From NCBI RefSeq assembly GCF_047731265.1, contig NZ_CP159835.1, positions 2,418,001 to 2,482,000 on the forward strand: a stretch of 64,000 nt of DNA, written 5' to 3'. This DNA is from Patiriisocius sp047731265 (GTDB taxonomy: Bacteria; Bacteroidota; Bacteroidia; Flavobacteriales; Flavobacteriaceae). Under the pieces are notes generated by a model. That model saw nothing but the letters and a program-made list of their open reading frames with translations. It searched no databases and was not told the origin of the DNA. The translations under genes were made by a program, and so were the position numbers. Of this stretch, positions 35,336 through 43,936 are shown piece after piece. Every line of letters starts with the position of its first letter. Within the stretch, counting starts at the first letter, position 1.

Positions 35336-36451
35336 ATGAAAAACGTTATCTCAATAGCTCTATTACTTTTATTTACTGTAGGAATGTATGCCCAAGATGG
35401 TATCAACTACAAAGCCTTAATTAAAGATAATTTGGGCGCAGTCGTAGCCAGCCAAACCATAGATGTAAGGTTTACTATCATTGCAGATACAGGCCCCACC
35501 AATGTGTATATAGAAACACATACAGGCGCCACAACAGACGCTAATGGTATTGTGATTCTTACCATAGGAGATGGCACCTCTAGTGATACGTTTGCAGATA
35601 TAGATTGGGGCAGCGATACACACTCCTTAAAAGTAGAAATTGATATAGAGCAAGACGCCTCTTTTTTAGATATGGGTACGACACAGTTTATGAGTGTGCC
35701 TTATTCTTTGCAAGCCACCACTGCCACTACCGCAGATAACGGTATTCCCACTGGAGGTACAGAGGGTCAGGTTTTAAGGATTGTTGGAGGTGTTGCCGTT
35801 TGGGTTGATAACGAACTTGATTTTGATGGTGATGATTACAGTATAGGCGATGGCGATTGTAATGATAATGAGGCAGCGATTAATCCAGACGCAACAGAAA
35901 TCATCGATGGCTTGGATAACAATTGCGATGGATTAATTGATGAGGCGAATATAGGAGATGTTTTCGAAGGTGGTGTTGTTTTTTATGTTGCCCCTACCCC
36001 TATAGATTTGGATGGTGACGGAACTTTAGATAATGGCTTGGTATGTGCTTTATCAGATTCTGCAGGTTTTATAGGATGGGGTTGTGATGGTACAGATTTA
36101 CCAAGCGTTCCGAATGTTACCAGTGGTCCTACTGGTTCTGGCGCAGAAATAGGAGATGGAATAACTAATACGAATGGTATACTAACTGATTGTCCAACTG
36201 CTCCCGCTGCCTTAGCAGCCCGTTCATTCGGTCCTGAATGGTTTTTACCAAGTGCAAATGAGTTAAACCAAATGTATGTAAATAAAGCAACTTTAGAGGC
36301 TGTCGCTGGGTTTACTGCATTTAGTAGTTTCTACTGGAGTTCTACGGAGTCCAATAGCAATATCGCGTGGTTTCAGTATTTCAGCAGTGGTAATCATTCC
36401 AACGGCTTTAAGTACGGCACAGTCTTCGTGCGTGCGGTTCGGGCTTTTTAG
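35336..36451 (+). CDS. DGR target protein T11 with a MopE-like metal-binding repeat
   Basis: 371 aa. Signal peptide (MKNVISIALLLLFTVGMYAQ), N-terminal domain very close to T10, then a DGDDYSIGDGDCNDNEAAINPDA...GLDNNCDG segment like MopE/thrombospondin type 3 calcium-binding repeats (about 163-200), followed by the DUF1566-like domain and VR. The VR has a single non-adenine change (CAG to CAT). It forms its own cassette with an avd remnant, between H12 and H13. Confidence 0.9.
   Translation: MKNVISIALLLLFTVGMYAQDGINYKALIKDNLGAVVASQTIDVRFTIIADTGPTNVYIETHTGATTDANGIVILTIGDGTSSDTFADIDWGSDTHSLKVEIDIEQDASFLDMGTTQFMSVPYSLQATTATTADNGIPTGGTEGQVLRIVGGVAVWVDNELDFDGDDYSIGDGDCNDNEAAINPDATEIIDGLDNNCDGLIDEANIGDVFEGGVVFYVAPTPIDLDGDGTLDNGLVCALSDSAGFIGWGCDGTDLPSVPNVTSGPTGSGAEIGDGITNTNGILTDCPTAPAALAARSFGPEWFLPSANELNQMYVNKATLEAVAGFTAFSSFYWSSTESNSNIAWFQYFSSGNHSNGFKYGTVFVRAVRAF
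36332..36448 (+). repeat. DGR variable repeat VR11
   Basis: 117 bp. Encodes SNSNI, F, Y, SSGNH and SNGFKYGTVF. Adenine changes only, apart from CAG to CAT. Confidence 0.92.
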
Positions 36452-36481
36452 TTATTTATCAATTTAATTATTTATAATAGT

Positions 36482-36495
36482 ACCGCGTAAGCGGT
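36482..36495 (+). promoter_or_regulatory. Post-VR hairpin of T11
   Basis: ACCGC-GTAA-GCGGT stem-loop, 31 bp after the stop codon, as after T10. Confidence 0.65.
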
Positions 36496-36514
36496 CGGTT
36501 TTTATTTTTAAAAA

Positions 36515-36635
36515 ATGGCATTACATACTGAGTTACCGGTTTATAGAGATACTTATAAATTAGTCTTAGAAATTTTTATAAGCACCAAAAATTTCCCTAA
36601 AGAATACAAGTATAGTTTGGGTAGAGATATGGAGC
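36515..36635 (+). pseudogene. avd remnant behind T11
   Basis: Identical over its length to the start of the intact avd (33071) up to GATATGGAGC, then breaks. The open frame runs on for 52 residues to a stop at 36673. The breakpoint is within a few bases of that in the remnant behind T9, and a stretch like the one behind the RT (GGAGTAATTAATGG) follows about 25 bp later. Confidence 0.8.
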
Positions 36636-36667
36636 TCAAGATTAAGCAATATTTTGTTTTTTGGAGT

Positions 36668-36878
36668 AATTAATGGTAACGGTTAGTATATGAAAAGTAG
36701 CGCTGAAATTAAGCGATAACTTTTCGGATAATACACAAGCCGAATTTTTAAATTTTACTATTTATTTTATTTTTAGGAAATCGTCAAATTTAAAAATTTG
36801 GCGACTTTCCAAAAATGCCCAAGCCTTTGTTATAGCAATGACTTGCGCTATTTTTTATATAAATTGTTACCATTAGTT
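36668..36878 (+). repeat. attC-like hairpin H13
   Basis: Arms GTATATGAAAAGTAGCGCTG and TTGCGCTATTTTTTATATA, inner AGCCGAATTTTTAAAT opposite AAATTTAAAAATTTGGCG. Edges TTAATGGTAACGG and ATTGTTACCATTAGT. Confidence 0.78.
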
Positions 36879-37817
36879 ATTTCCGCGTGCTGATGGTTCA
36901 TATGCATTGAAATGATTTGGGCTTAAAATCAACGATTCATCGATATTTTTAAAAACTGCAAATTTTTCTATTAATGGTTTGAATTTTTTTAGACCATTAA
37001 CGTGTTGGCAATTATAAAAAAGCAAAATTTGTTCATAGCTTGAAAGTTGAGCTCTCGCAATTGAAGCATATCGTTTTTTATTATCAATTTTAGAATCGTC
37101 AATAAATTTGAAAATGTGATAAATAGTTCTAAAATAATGGCTTAAATCCGACTTGTTTTTATCATAAACCGTATCATATGCTCTAACAGCTTCTTCGATT
37201 GTCGATTCAGCTAAACTCCTGTTTTCTCCAATAATATTCCTTGTTGCGTGGTTCAGAGAAGTATTGAATTTATCAAAACAATCTCTTCCAGTCGCTATAA
37301 TGGTGTTATTGTCTTTTCTTCTCAAATCAAGAGAGTCTATGATATTATTGAATAAAGTTAAAAGTTGGAAAAAAGTATTTTCAAATTTTTGATTTAGTAA
37401 AGTTTGATTCTGTAAAATCATTTCTTCTTTTTGTCCTGCTAATTCTAGCCTTGTATATTTAACTTCAAGTTGACTATACATAATTTCAAGTTGCTGATTC
37501 AGTAATTGTTGTTTTTGGCCTAAAAATGCTACATATATTAAGAATAATCCTGCTAATGCCCAAACAGAGGCAACGCTACCTCCTAAAAAATCGCCTAATA
37601 AATTTAACCCAAAACCCTTATCAGTATTTTTGCATAGATAAAAAATCACAGAAAAAACACTCAATCCAATACCTGTCCAAACAAAGCCCCAAGCCCAATT
37701 TGTATAATTTTTAATTTTAGACTCTAAAGTTGTCAATTCAGATTCAATTTCCGATTGTCTTGCTTGAATTCGGTTAGAAGCATCTCTAATTTCTTGTTCC
37801 AAATTGATTTCGTTCAT
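36873..37817 (-). CDS. PutAbiC-like putative phage abortive infection protein
   Basis: 314 aa. N-terminal coiled coil, two membrane helices at about 43-64 and 78-99 (WAWGFVWTGIGLSVFSVIFYL; LGGSVASVWALAGLFLIYVAFL), a second coil, then the conserved helical part with FENTFFQLLTLFNNIIDS, YFRTIYHIFKFID and YASIARAQLSSYEQILLFYN, as in the putative phage abortive infection family. A membrane-anchored defence role is inferred from the family. Cassette edges GTTACCATTA and TAATGGTAAC match. Confidence 0.78.
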   Translation of the reverse strand: MNEINLEQEIRDASNRIQARQSEIESELTTLESKIKNYTNWAWGFVWTGIGLSVFSVIFYLCKNTDKGFGLNLLGDFLGGSVASVWALAGLFLIYVAFLGQKQQLLNQQLEIMYSQLEVKYTRLELAGQKEEMILQNQTLLNQKFENTFFQLLTLFNNIIDSLDLRRKDNNTIIATGRDCFDKFNTSLNHATRNIIGENRSLAESTIEEAVRAYDTVYDKNKSDLSHYFRTIYHIFKFIDDSKIDNKKRYASIARAQLSSYEQILLFYNCQHVNGLKKFKPLIEKFAVFKNIDESLILSPNHFNAYEPSARGNN

Positions 37818-37825
37818 ATTTGTTT

Positions 37826-38038
37826 AATTAATGGTAACGGATTTGCATATGAGCAGTGCGGAGGAAGAAAGGCATTAGCCTTTCGGACGGACACGAGCTG
37901 ATTTTTACAAATTTCGATTATTAATTTTTTTGGCAATAAGTCGAATTTGTAAAAATTCGGCGGTCTCCCAAATATACCCTAACTTTTAATTAAGCACAAA
38001 CTCCCGCATTGCTTATATGCGTTGTTGTGCATAGTTAT
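37826..38038 (+). repeat. attC-like hairpin H14
   Basis: Arms GCATATGAGCAGTGCGGAGG and CCCGCATTGCTTATATGC; a small inner hairpin AAAGGC...GCCTTT. Edges AATGGTAACGG and CGTTGTTGTGCATAG belong to two different cassettes. Same subtype as H17 and H19. Confidence 0.78.
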
Positions 38039-38039
38039 T

Positions 38040-38594
38040 TTATCCGCCGTTTAACAAGCTGTCTACTATCGGTCGCCAAGTTTTTATTCGTTCTTGTGTA
38101 GTCATTTCATCTTCATAATCAAAAACTGCATCATCTTGTAATCCCAATTCTGCATAAATTTCGTCTCCGATTTTTTCTAAATCTTGATACTTCACATTTT
38201 GCTTGAACCTTATTTCATCAATTTTTTTATTGAATTTTCTTGCGAAACTTTCATATAGGTCAAATCGTAATTTTTGAAGTTTTAGTTGATTTTTATAATC
38301 CGTTGTATCACGAACCCAAGATTTACTTTTATCAAATACTGCACTAACTTTTGCGTTTTGCACTTTATTACCTTCTGCAGTTAAAGTCAACCCGTGCCAC
38401 CAAGAAATTTTTGAATTTGAGTTTTTATTTACTTTACCTTGAAAATCATTCAGTGTAATTTCAGTATTATTTGACCAATAAATAAAATCTTTTGTTGTGA
38501 AGTAATGACTTATTCTGCTTTGGAATATAATGAAAATAGCTAGGATTATTAATCCAGAAACTACTGTTAATATTATTACAGACTTTTTTTTCAT
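38040..38594 (-). CDS. Hypothetical single-span membrane protein, paralogue of 46801 cassette
   Basis: 184 aa from ATG 38594 (MKKKSVIILTVVSGLIILAIF). One N-terminal membrane helix, then a soluble domain with WSNNTEITLNDFQGKVNKNSNSKISWWHGL and VFDKSKSWVRDT, closely similar to the protein encoded at 46801-47355. Resembles metal-independent DUF922-like or zinc-protease-related cassette proteins only loosely; I do not assign a function. Confidence 0.65.
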   Translation of the reverse strand: MKKKSVIILTVVSGLIILAIFIIFQSRISHYFTTKDFIYWSNNTEITLNDFQGKVNKNSNSKISWWHGLTLTAEGNKVQNAKVSAVFDKSKSWVRDTTDYKNQLKLQKLRFDLYESFARKFNKKIDEIRFKQNVKYQDLEKIGDEIYAELGLQDDAVFDYEDEMTTQERIKTWRPIVDSLLNGG

Positions 38595-38800
38595 AATTAT
38601 GCACAACGTTTGGTATAAGAAACGTAGGGCAGTTGATAAGCACTACCGTTTCGGTTTATTACTTAGCTAAATATAAATATTTTGCTTTTATTTTTTCTTC
38701 TATAAACGCCAAATTTTATATTTAGCGGACTTCATTAATACACACAGACCTTTCGATTTAGCACAAACGCCCTATGTTTTTTATACATTGTTACCACACG
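38592..38800 (+). repeat. attC-like hairpin H15
   Basis: Arms TTGGTATAAGAAACGTAGGGC and GCCCTATGTTTTTTATAC. Edges TATGCACAACG and TTGTTACCACACG. Confidence 0.75.
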
Positions 38801-38802
38801 TT

Positions 38803-39615
38803 TTATGCGCTCAGTTTATTCAAACATTGTTTTAAATCCACTATCCATTCTTCTTTTATTCCGCTGTCATTTTTAGCAGATTTCAAGTTATTTTCTAAAT
38901 GTGGTATAAAATCTTTGTCCTTTAGCGTTTCTATTGCATCAAACAGTAAAGTTCCATATTCGCCACTTTTTAATTCTTCAATTATTTGCTCTTTAACAGC
39001 AACTTGCTTTCTGTTTGCTAATCCAACTATTGCCTCAAGTTTTGTTTCTTGATGTTTGTCTTTAATTCTATTCCACAACGCTTTTACAATTAGGTCATTA
39101 TTTCGCTCACATAAAGTTCCGATTCCGAAAGTAGCCCAATTTCTAATTGAAGAATAATTGTCCTCTGAAAGTTCAATTAGTGTTTCAATAGCTTTTGGAT
39201 TATCAACTCCCGAAATTGCTGAAACTAAACTGTAACGGATATCATTATTTTTTGAGTTTTTAAACTTTATCAATTGTAAAACTTGATTGTTAGTCAGCTT
39301 TTCGTTGTTATGGCTAATACCGAAAAACAAGGAAAACAAAACATCGTCATTTTGATTTTCTTCTAATAAATTGAAATACAATTTTATTGTTTCTTTTTGC
39401 CTTAATCTTGGGTCAAAACCTAATTGTGCTAAAATGTCTATTCCGATAATCTTCTTTTTGTTAATTTTGGATTTGGCAAATACATATGCTTGATTGAAAA
39501 CATCATTGTTCGCTCGTTTCCGCAATTCCGAGATATTATTCCAATAGGTTTTCTGCGATTTATTATTCAATAATCGCTCAAAAATCTTTTCGCTTGTCCA
39601 ATTTTCTCTTCCCAT
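38803..39615 (-). CDS. HEAT-repeat-like protein
   Basis: 270 aa from ATG 39615 (MGRENWTSEKIFERLL); the longer frame upstream runs through hairpin H16. Alpha-alpha repeats with ALVSAISGVDNPKAIETLIELSEDNYSSIRNWATFGIG and KLEAIVGLANRKQ are characteristic of HEAT or PBS-lyase-like scaffolds. Probably a protein-binding adaptor. Single-gene cassette. Confidence 0.75.
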   Translation of the reverse strand: MGRENWTSEKIFERLLNNKSQKTYWNNISELRKRANNDVFNQAYVFAKSKINKKKIIGIDILAQLGFDPRLRQKETIKLYFNLLEENQNDDVLFSLFFGISHNNEKLTNNQVLQLIKFKNSKNNDIRYSLVSAISGVDNPKAIETLIELSEDNYSSIRNWATFGIGTLCERNNDLIVKALWNRIKDKHQETKLEAIVGLANRKQVAVKEQIIEELKSGEYGTLLFDAIETLKDKDFIPHLENNLKSAKNDSGIKEEWIVDLKQCLNKLSA

Positions 39616-39644
39616 TTTAATCAGCGGAATGTTTTTCTCAAATT

Positions 39645-39850
39645 TGTGGTAACGGCTCCGTATATGAAAAGTAGCGCTGAAAATAAGCGTTAAATTTTCG
39701 GATAAACACAAGCCGGATTTTTAAATTTTACTATTTATCTTTTTACTTGGAAATCGTCAAATTTAAAAATTTGGCGACTTTCCAAAAATGTCCAAGCCTA
39801 AGTGTTAGCAAAGACTTGCGCTATTTTTTATATACAATGTTGCCAGTAGT
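39645..39850 (+). repeat. attC-like hairpin H16
   Basis: H13 subtype (GTATATGAAAAGTAGCGCTG left arm; TTGCGCTATTTTTTATATAC right arm). Edges TTTGTGGTAACGG and ATGTTGCCAGTAG. Confidence 0.78.
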
Positions 39851-39853
39851 ACT

Positions 39854-40540
39854 TTATACGATACCTGTATGTCTCGTATAAGCTCCGTTGTGCAATTCTA
39901 TTCCAATTAATCTATTCGCGTCTAAAGTTAATAAATATCGGTTTTTTATATCATTATACATTCCGTCATAAGCACTATCTAAGCAACCAATAAAAACGAA
40001 ATAGAAATCATCAAAAAAGTATGTAGAATCAGCAGTTCTATATATTCCGCCCATTCCAACGTAATCGTCGTTACTTTCCTCAAATGCTCTGGTTATGTCA
40101 TTGAAATGTTTATCGTAAATTATATCTAATTCCTTTTTGCTCTTTATTGACATTTTCTTGTCATAAATATCATTGAATAAATTATATCTTAAGCGACTAA
40201 ATTCTCTTACGAAAATTTTATTCTTTTCTCTTACCTCATTCATTCTGAGTTCGGTTATACTTTTCCAATCAGAAAACCTATCAGTTTTTACTTTATCACG
40301 ATTTGATTTTTCGGCTGTTTTTAATCTTTTCAAACCGTAATACGCAAGTATTAAAGTTATAGTTGCTCCGAAAAGTTCTTTGAAGTTGGTTATTTCGGCG
40401 AAGTAATTATTAATGCCTTCTAAATCGAGTTGTAAATTCCGTTTTGATAGTTCTAAATGGACAAATACAAAAGCAATCAACGAGAATAAACTTAGTATGA
40501 TTGAGAATATAATTATTACTACGTTAAAAAATTTCTGCAT
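39854..40540 (-). CDS. Hypothetical membrane protein
   Basis: 228 aa. Two membrane helices (about 6-29 FNVVIIIFSIILSLFSLIAFVF and 55-68 LFGATITLILAYYGL), then a soluble alpha-helical domain (SDWKSITELRMNEVREKNKIFVREFSRL). The plan is reminiscent of cassette-borne effector proteins but no family is recognised. Edges GTTGCCAGTA and TACTGGCAAC match. Confidence 0.6.
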   Translation of the reverse strand: MQKFFNVVIIIFSIILSLFSLIAFVFVHLELSKRNLQLDLEGINNYFAEITNFKELFGATITLILAYYGLKRLKTAEKSNRDKVKTDRFSDWKSITELRMNEVREKNKIFVREFSRLRYNLFNDIYDKKMSIKSKKELDIIYDKHFNDITRAFEESNDDYVGMGGIYRTADSTYFFDDFYFVFIGCLDSAYDGMYNDIKNRYLLTLDANRLIGIELHNGAYTRHTGIV

Positions 40541-40559
40541 TGTTTTTCGGTTGTTTCTC

Positions 40560-40770
40560 GTATTACTGGCAACGTCTCTGTATATGAGCAGTGCGGAAGA
40601 AAAAAGGCGATAGCCTTTCGGAAAGCCACGAGCTGATTTTTACAAATTTCGATTATTAATTTTTTTGGGGAATAAGTCGAATTTGTTAAAATTCGGCGGT
40701 TCCCAAATATACCCGAACTTTTAATTAAGCACAAACTCCCGCATTGCTTATATACTTTGTTGCCATTAGT
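40560..40770 (+). repeat. attC-like hairpin H17
   Basis: H14 subtype (GTATATGAGCAGTGCGGAAG; CCCGCATTGCTTATATAC). Edges TTACTGGCAACG and TTTGTTGCCATTAG. Confidence 0.78.
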
Positions 40771-40774
40771 TTTT

Positions 40775-42229
40775 CTACTCTAATGTCATGAACTGACGTT
40801 CATTACGAGAATCACTAATCATAATAAATTTTCCTTTCACATAATTACCAAAGTTTGGTCGATAGTATGTATTGTTTTTATTGTTTTGAATTTTATATAT
40901 TTCACTATCTCCTGTACTTTTATACGTGAAATCATAAAGTGCGGAAGTCTCGAATAAGCCTTTTGAAGTTTTAGTTCTTCCGTCGTTTAATTCTTTCAAT
41001 TTTTTTCCAGAATTTAGGATTATATGCATATTATTATTTTTAACAAAAGCGTTATAAGATGGTTTGTAATCATATTTAAAAATACTTCTTCCCCAATCTA
41101 AATCGCCTTCCGGATTAAATTTGATTATTAATATGTCGTCATAATGTTCAACCTTTTGGTTATTCTGATAAGTAATATAAAATTGCTCTGCCGTTAGATA
41201 GACATTATCTTTGTTGTCTTTGAGGATATAATCAATTTTATATTCAAATAATTCTTTACCTTTTTTCTTTTCTGCCTTATCAGAACCAAATAAGTCAGCA
41301 TATATTTGTGTAGGTAAATCTTGCAATTTTTTGTCCTTAATCTCGAAGTCTTCAATATCGATTAAAATATTACAAACACCTTTTATCGCGTTCAAGCCTG
41401 AGTCCGAATAAAATCCGTATAGATTATATTCATTGTCATTTGAAACTGCTTTCAAAGACTTAATATATTTATTTTCTATATGTAAGTCCAATTTAGAGTA
41501 TTTAGATTCACTAAATTTTTCTACTATAAATCCTCTATTTTTTTCACTTTTTAATCTCGGTGTTTCTTCGTCATAAAATGATTCGCTCAATAAGAAGACA
41601 TTCTTATTATCATCTATTTGAATTTCGGATAAGGAATAGAATTTATTTTCATTTCGGGATACTTCTTGAGAATAAATTAATTCATAAGTTTTAGAGTCAA
41701 AAACGCTGATGTGATAAAAAATTTCATCCCTGTGAATTGTATAATTAGTAATTGAAAATGAAGTCATATCTGGTGACATCGAAAATTCTGCGCCTTTTTC
41801 ATTTGAAAATAAACTCATTTTTTTATCTATTGTCGTTGAGGATAATTCAATCTTCTTGTTTGTTTTGTCCTCAAGATTAAAAACGTAGCAAGTAAGTACT
41901 TTAATATCTTTGTCGGGAAAGGTTTCTGTAAAAACATTTATCTCATTATTATAGAAAATATCTCCTATATAAGTTTCTTTGCGGTCAGTCTCAACTAATT
42001 TAGAGTGAATGTTTGTAAGACTCTCGTCAAATAAATCAAAAACAATTTCTTTTTTATCATTTCTTATTACTCCAGTTTTACCTGATTTGGAAGTATATAT
42101 TGCTCTTACGCTATCAGTTTTTACTTCGTCTTTGTAAATTGGGCTTTCATAAACTCTAAAATTAGATTCATTTTGTGCAAAAATTAAACCTTGACTAATT
42201 AGTAAAGTTATTAATAGTATTCTTTTCAT
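40775..42229 (-). CDS. Hypothetical exported protein
   Basis: 484 aa from ATG 42229 (MKRILLITLLISQGLIFAQ signal peptide); the upstream ATG is inside hairpin H18. Repeating beta-strand units such as DKNVFLLSESFYDEE and NKDNVYLTAEQFY suggest a beta-propeller. No family assigned. Single-gene cassette. Confidence 0.65.
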   Translation of the reverse strand: MKRILLITLLISQGLIFAQNESNFRVYESPIYKDEVKTDSVRAIYTSKSGKTGVIRNDKKEIVFDLFDESLTNIHSKLVETDRKETYIGDIFYNNEINVFTETFPDKDIKVLTCYVFNLEDKTNKKIELSSTTIDKKMSLFSNEKGAEFSMSPDMTSFSITNYTIHRDEIFYHISVFDSKTYELIYSQEVSRNENKFYSLSEIQIDDNKNVFLLSESFYDEETPRLKSEKNRGFIVEKFSESKYSKLDLHIENKYIKSLKAVSNDNEYNLYGFYSDSGLNAIKGVCNILIDIEDFEIKDKKLQDLPTQIYADLFGSDKAEKKKGKELFEYKIDYILKDNKDNVYLTAEQFYITYQNNQKVEHYDDILIIKFNPEGDLDWGRSIFKYDYKPSYNAFVKNNNMHIILNSGKKLKELNDGRTKTSKGLFETSALYDFTYKSTGDSEIYKIQNNKNNTYYRPNFGNYVKGKFIMISDSRNERQFMTLE

Positions 42230-42244
42230 TTGTTTTTTTTCAAA

Positions 42245-42453
42245 ATTAATGGCAACGGTTTGGCTATGGCAAGTAGGGCTGTTGATAAGCACAAACCTTT
42301 CCGATTAAGCCCTTAGCGAAAGCTTTTGCATTTTGTTTTATCTTTATTTCTCTAAAAGCCAAATCAAAAGATTTGGCGGACTTCGCAAACAAGCCCAAGG
42401 CTTTAAATTCAGCACTTACTGCCCTATTTGTTATAGCCATTGTTGTCATTAGT
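42245..42453 (+). repeat. attC-like hairpin H18
   Basis: Arms GGCTATGGCAAGTAGGGCTG and CTGCCCTATTTGTTATAGCC. Edges TTAATGGCAACGG and TTGTTGTCATTAG. Confidence 0.75.
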
Positions 42454-42484
42454 ACTTTCCCGCAATGCTATGCCGTTCCTGTTT

Positions 42485-42808
42485 TTAGTCCACGAAAGTC
42501 TCACGAATAATATCCTTACATTTTTGAATCTCGGATTTTGTTAATCGGTCGAACTTTTTTATTATCCGTGATTTGTCAATCGTCCGAATCTGGTCGATTG
42601 CAACCATACCTTTCTTAGCATTATGTTCCACCTGAATTCGGGTCGGGTATTTTTTCAGGTTAGTTGTCATCGGTGCTACAACGATTGTATTCAAATACTT
42701 GTTGATTTCATTGGGAGATAAAATTACACAAGGACGTGTTTTCTTGATTTCGCTGCCAATTGTAGGATCTAGATTTACGAGAACGATGGAATATTGTTTT
42801 AATTCCAT
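42485..42808 (-). CDS. mazF: MazF/PemK-family toxin
   Basis: 107 aa. KQYSIVLVNLDPTIGSEIKKTRPCVILSPNEIN at the start and VVAPMTTNLKKYPTRI and VAIDQIRTIDKSRI further on are the MazF core; the endoribonuclease cuts mRNA. It overlaps the antitoxin gene upstream by about 10 bp. Two-gene cassette between H18 and H19. Confidence 0.93.
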   Translation of the reverse strand: MELKQYSIVLVNLDPTIGSEIKKTRPCVILSPNEINKYLNTIVVAPMTTNLKKYPTRIQVEHNAKKGMVAIDQIRTIDKSRIIKKFDRLTKSEIQKCKDIIRETFVD

Positions 42809-43044
42809 TCCTCAAAGTTTTCGTCTTCGAATACATCGTTGAACAATAAGCGGTCGTCATTGTTTTTCCGCATTTTTGCAAACGCTTTGTCCCAATTTTT
42901 TCTCGGACTATCGATTGGTTTCAGGATTATCTGCCCTTTTTCCAAAATCATTTCGACCTTGTCCTTGATATTGTATTTTTCCAATATTGTTTTGCTTAAA
43001 CGCAAACCTTTGGAATTTCCGATTTTAATAATTGCTGTTTCCAT
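42799..43044 (-). CDS. mazE: MazE/AbrB-type antitoxin
   Basis: 81 aa from ATG 43044 (METAIIKIGNSKGLRLSKTILE). Swapped-hairpin AbrB DNA-binding fold followed by an acidic tail (LLFNDVFEDENFEEW) that would block MazF. The start 18 bp upstream is possible but lacks MazE homology. Confidence 0.9.
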   Translation of the reverse strand: METAIIKIGNSKGLRLSKTILEKYNIKDKVEMILEKGQIILKPIDSPRKNWDKAFAKMRKNNDDRLLFNDVFEDENFEEWN

Positions 43045-43104
43045 AACTTTATATATGTACATACAAAGTTATTACATTTTATCGAATACGCAATTTTTTT
43101 TTAG

Positions 43105-43312
43105 TATTAATTACAACGTCTCTGCATATGAGCAGTGCGGAGGAATAAAGGCATTAGCCTTTCGGACGGACACGAGCTGATTTTTACAAATTTCGATTAT
43201 TAATTTTTTTGGCAATAAGTCGAATTTGTAAAAATTCGGCGGTCTCCCAATATACCCGAACTTTTAATTAAGCAAAAACTCCCGCATTGTTTATATGCAT
43301 TGTTAGCAAACG
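43105..43312 (+). repeat. attC-like hairpin H19
   Basis: H14 subtype (GCATATGAGCAGTGCGGAGG; CCCGCATTGTTTATATGC). Edges AATTACAACG and ATTGTTAGCAAACG. Confidence 0.78.
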
Positions 43313-43324
43313 TATTTCTCTTCA

Positions 43325-43921
43325 TCATCTTTTCACGAATACAGTTTTCTCTTCTGAAATCAGTTTATTTCTTTTAAGGACAAACTCTTCATTTTCAAAA
43401 TATGTCTTCCCAAGGTCGTCAAAATATATTGTCACATCAAAACTGTTTCCCGATAATACTTCATAAAAAAAATCTATTCCTAAATTATTGATTTTGAAGT
43501 TTGATGTTTTTAGTTCTTTTGGAAGATTTATTGTTCCGCTTTCATTGATTGCGTAGCCAAATTCTTTTTTATTATTAAATATAATATAGGCACCAAAAGC
43601 TGCTAATTTATCTGGGTAGTGAATTTTAAAATATGGTTCACTTTCAGTTTTGATTTCATCCACAAATATTTTGTTTTTCAAATAAGTCGAGTCGCTATTC
43701 AGTATAATTTTATTTTCTTTTAAAATCCAATCTCCTTTACTTTTACTATCGATTAAACCTATCACGTTCCTAAAACTAAATCGGTTATTCTTTTCTAAAA
43801 CAATTTCAATCAAACCTTCTTCTACTTTTGCTTTATACCTGCCTTCCAGCGATACTTGTTCAATTCTTGATGATGAACAAGAGGTGAGTATTATAAATAA
43901 TATGAGAATGGTTTTTTTCAA
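43325..43921 (-). CDS. Hypothetical lipoprotein
   Basis: About 198 aa from a TTG at 43921 (KKTILILFIILTSCSSS, lipobox LTSC). The frame upstream enters the IS1182 end and cannot be the native start. Beta-rich mature part (YKAKVEEGLIEIVLEKNNRFSF) like lipocalin-type stress lipoproteins, not assigned. Cassette edges GTTAGCAAAC and GTTTGCTAAC match even though an IS has inserted 12 bp away. Confidence 0.6.
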   Translation of the reverse strand: MKKTILILFIILTSCSSSRIEQVSLEGRYKAKVEEGLIEIVLEKNNRFSFRNVIGLIDSKSKGDWILKENKIILNSDSTYLKNKIFVDEIKTESEPYFKIHYPDKLAAFGAYIIFNNKKEFGYAINESGTINLPKELKTSNFKINNLGIDFFYEVLSGNSFDVTIYFDDLGKTYFENEEFVLKRNKLISEEKTVFVKR

Positions 43922-43936
43922 TATGTTTGCTAACGG
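43922..43936 (+). repeat. Left stub of hairpin H20, ending in ACGG
   Basis: TTTGCTAACGG, interrupted by the IS1182 element. ACGG at 43933-43936 is repeated at 45611-45614. Confidence 0.7.

Noticed and set aside
42264..42449. Small open frames within hairpins (42264-42449, 40519-40734, 47485-47709, 34974-35162)
   Set aside because: They are translations of the inverted-repeat arms, with no conservation beyond the DNA repeat.
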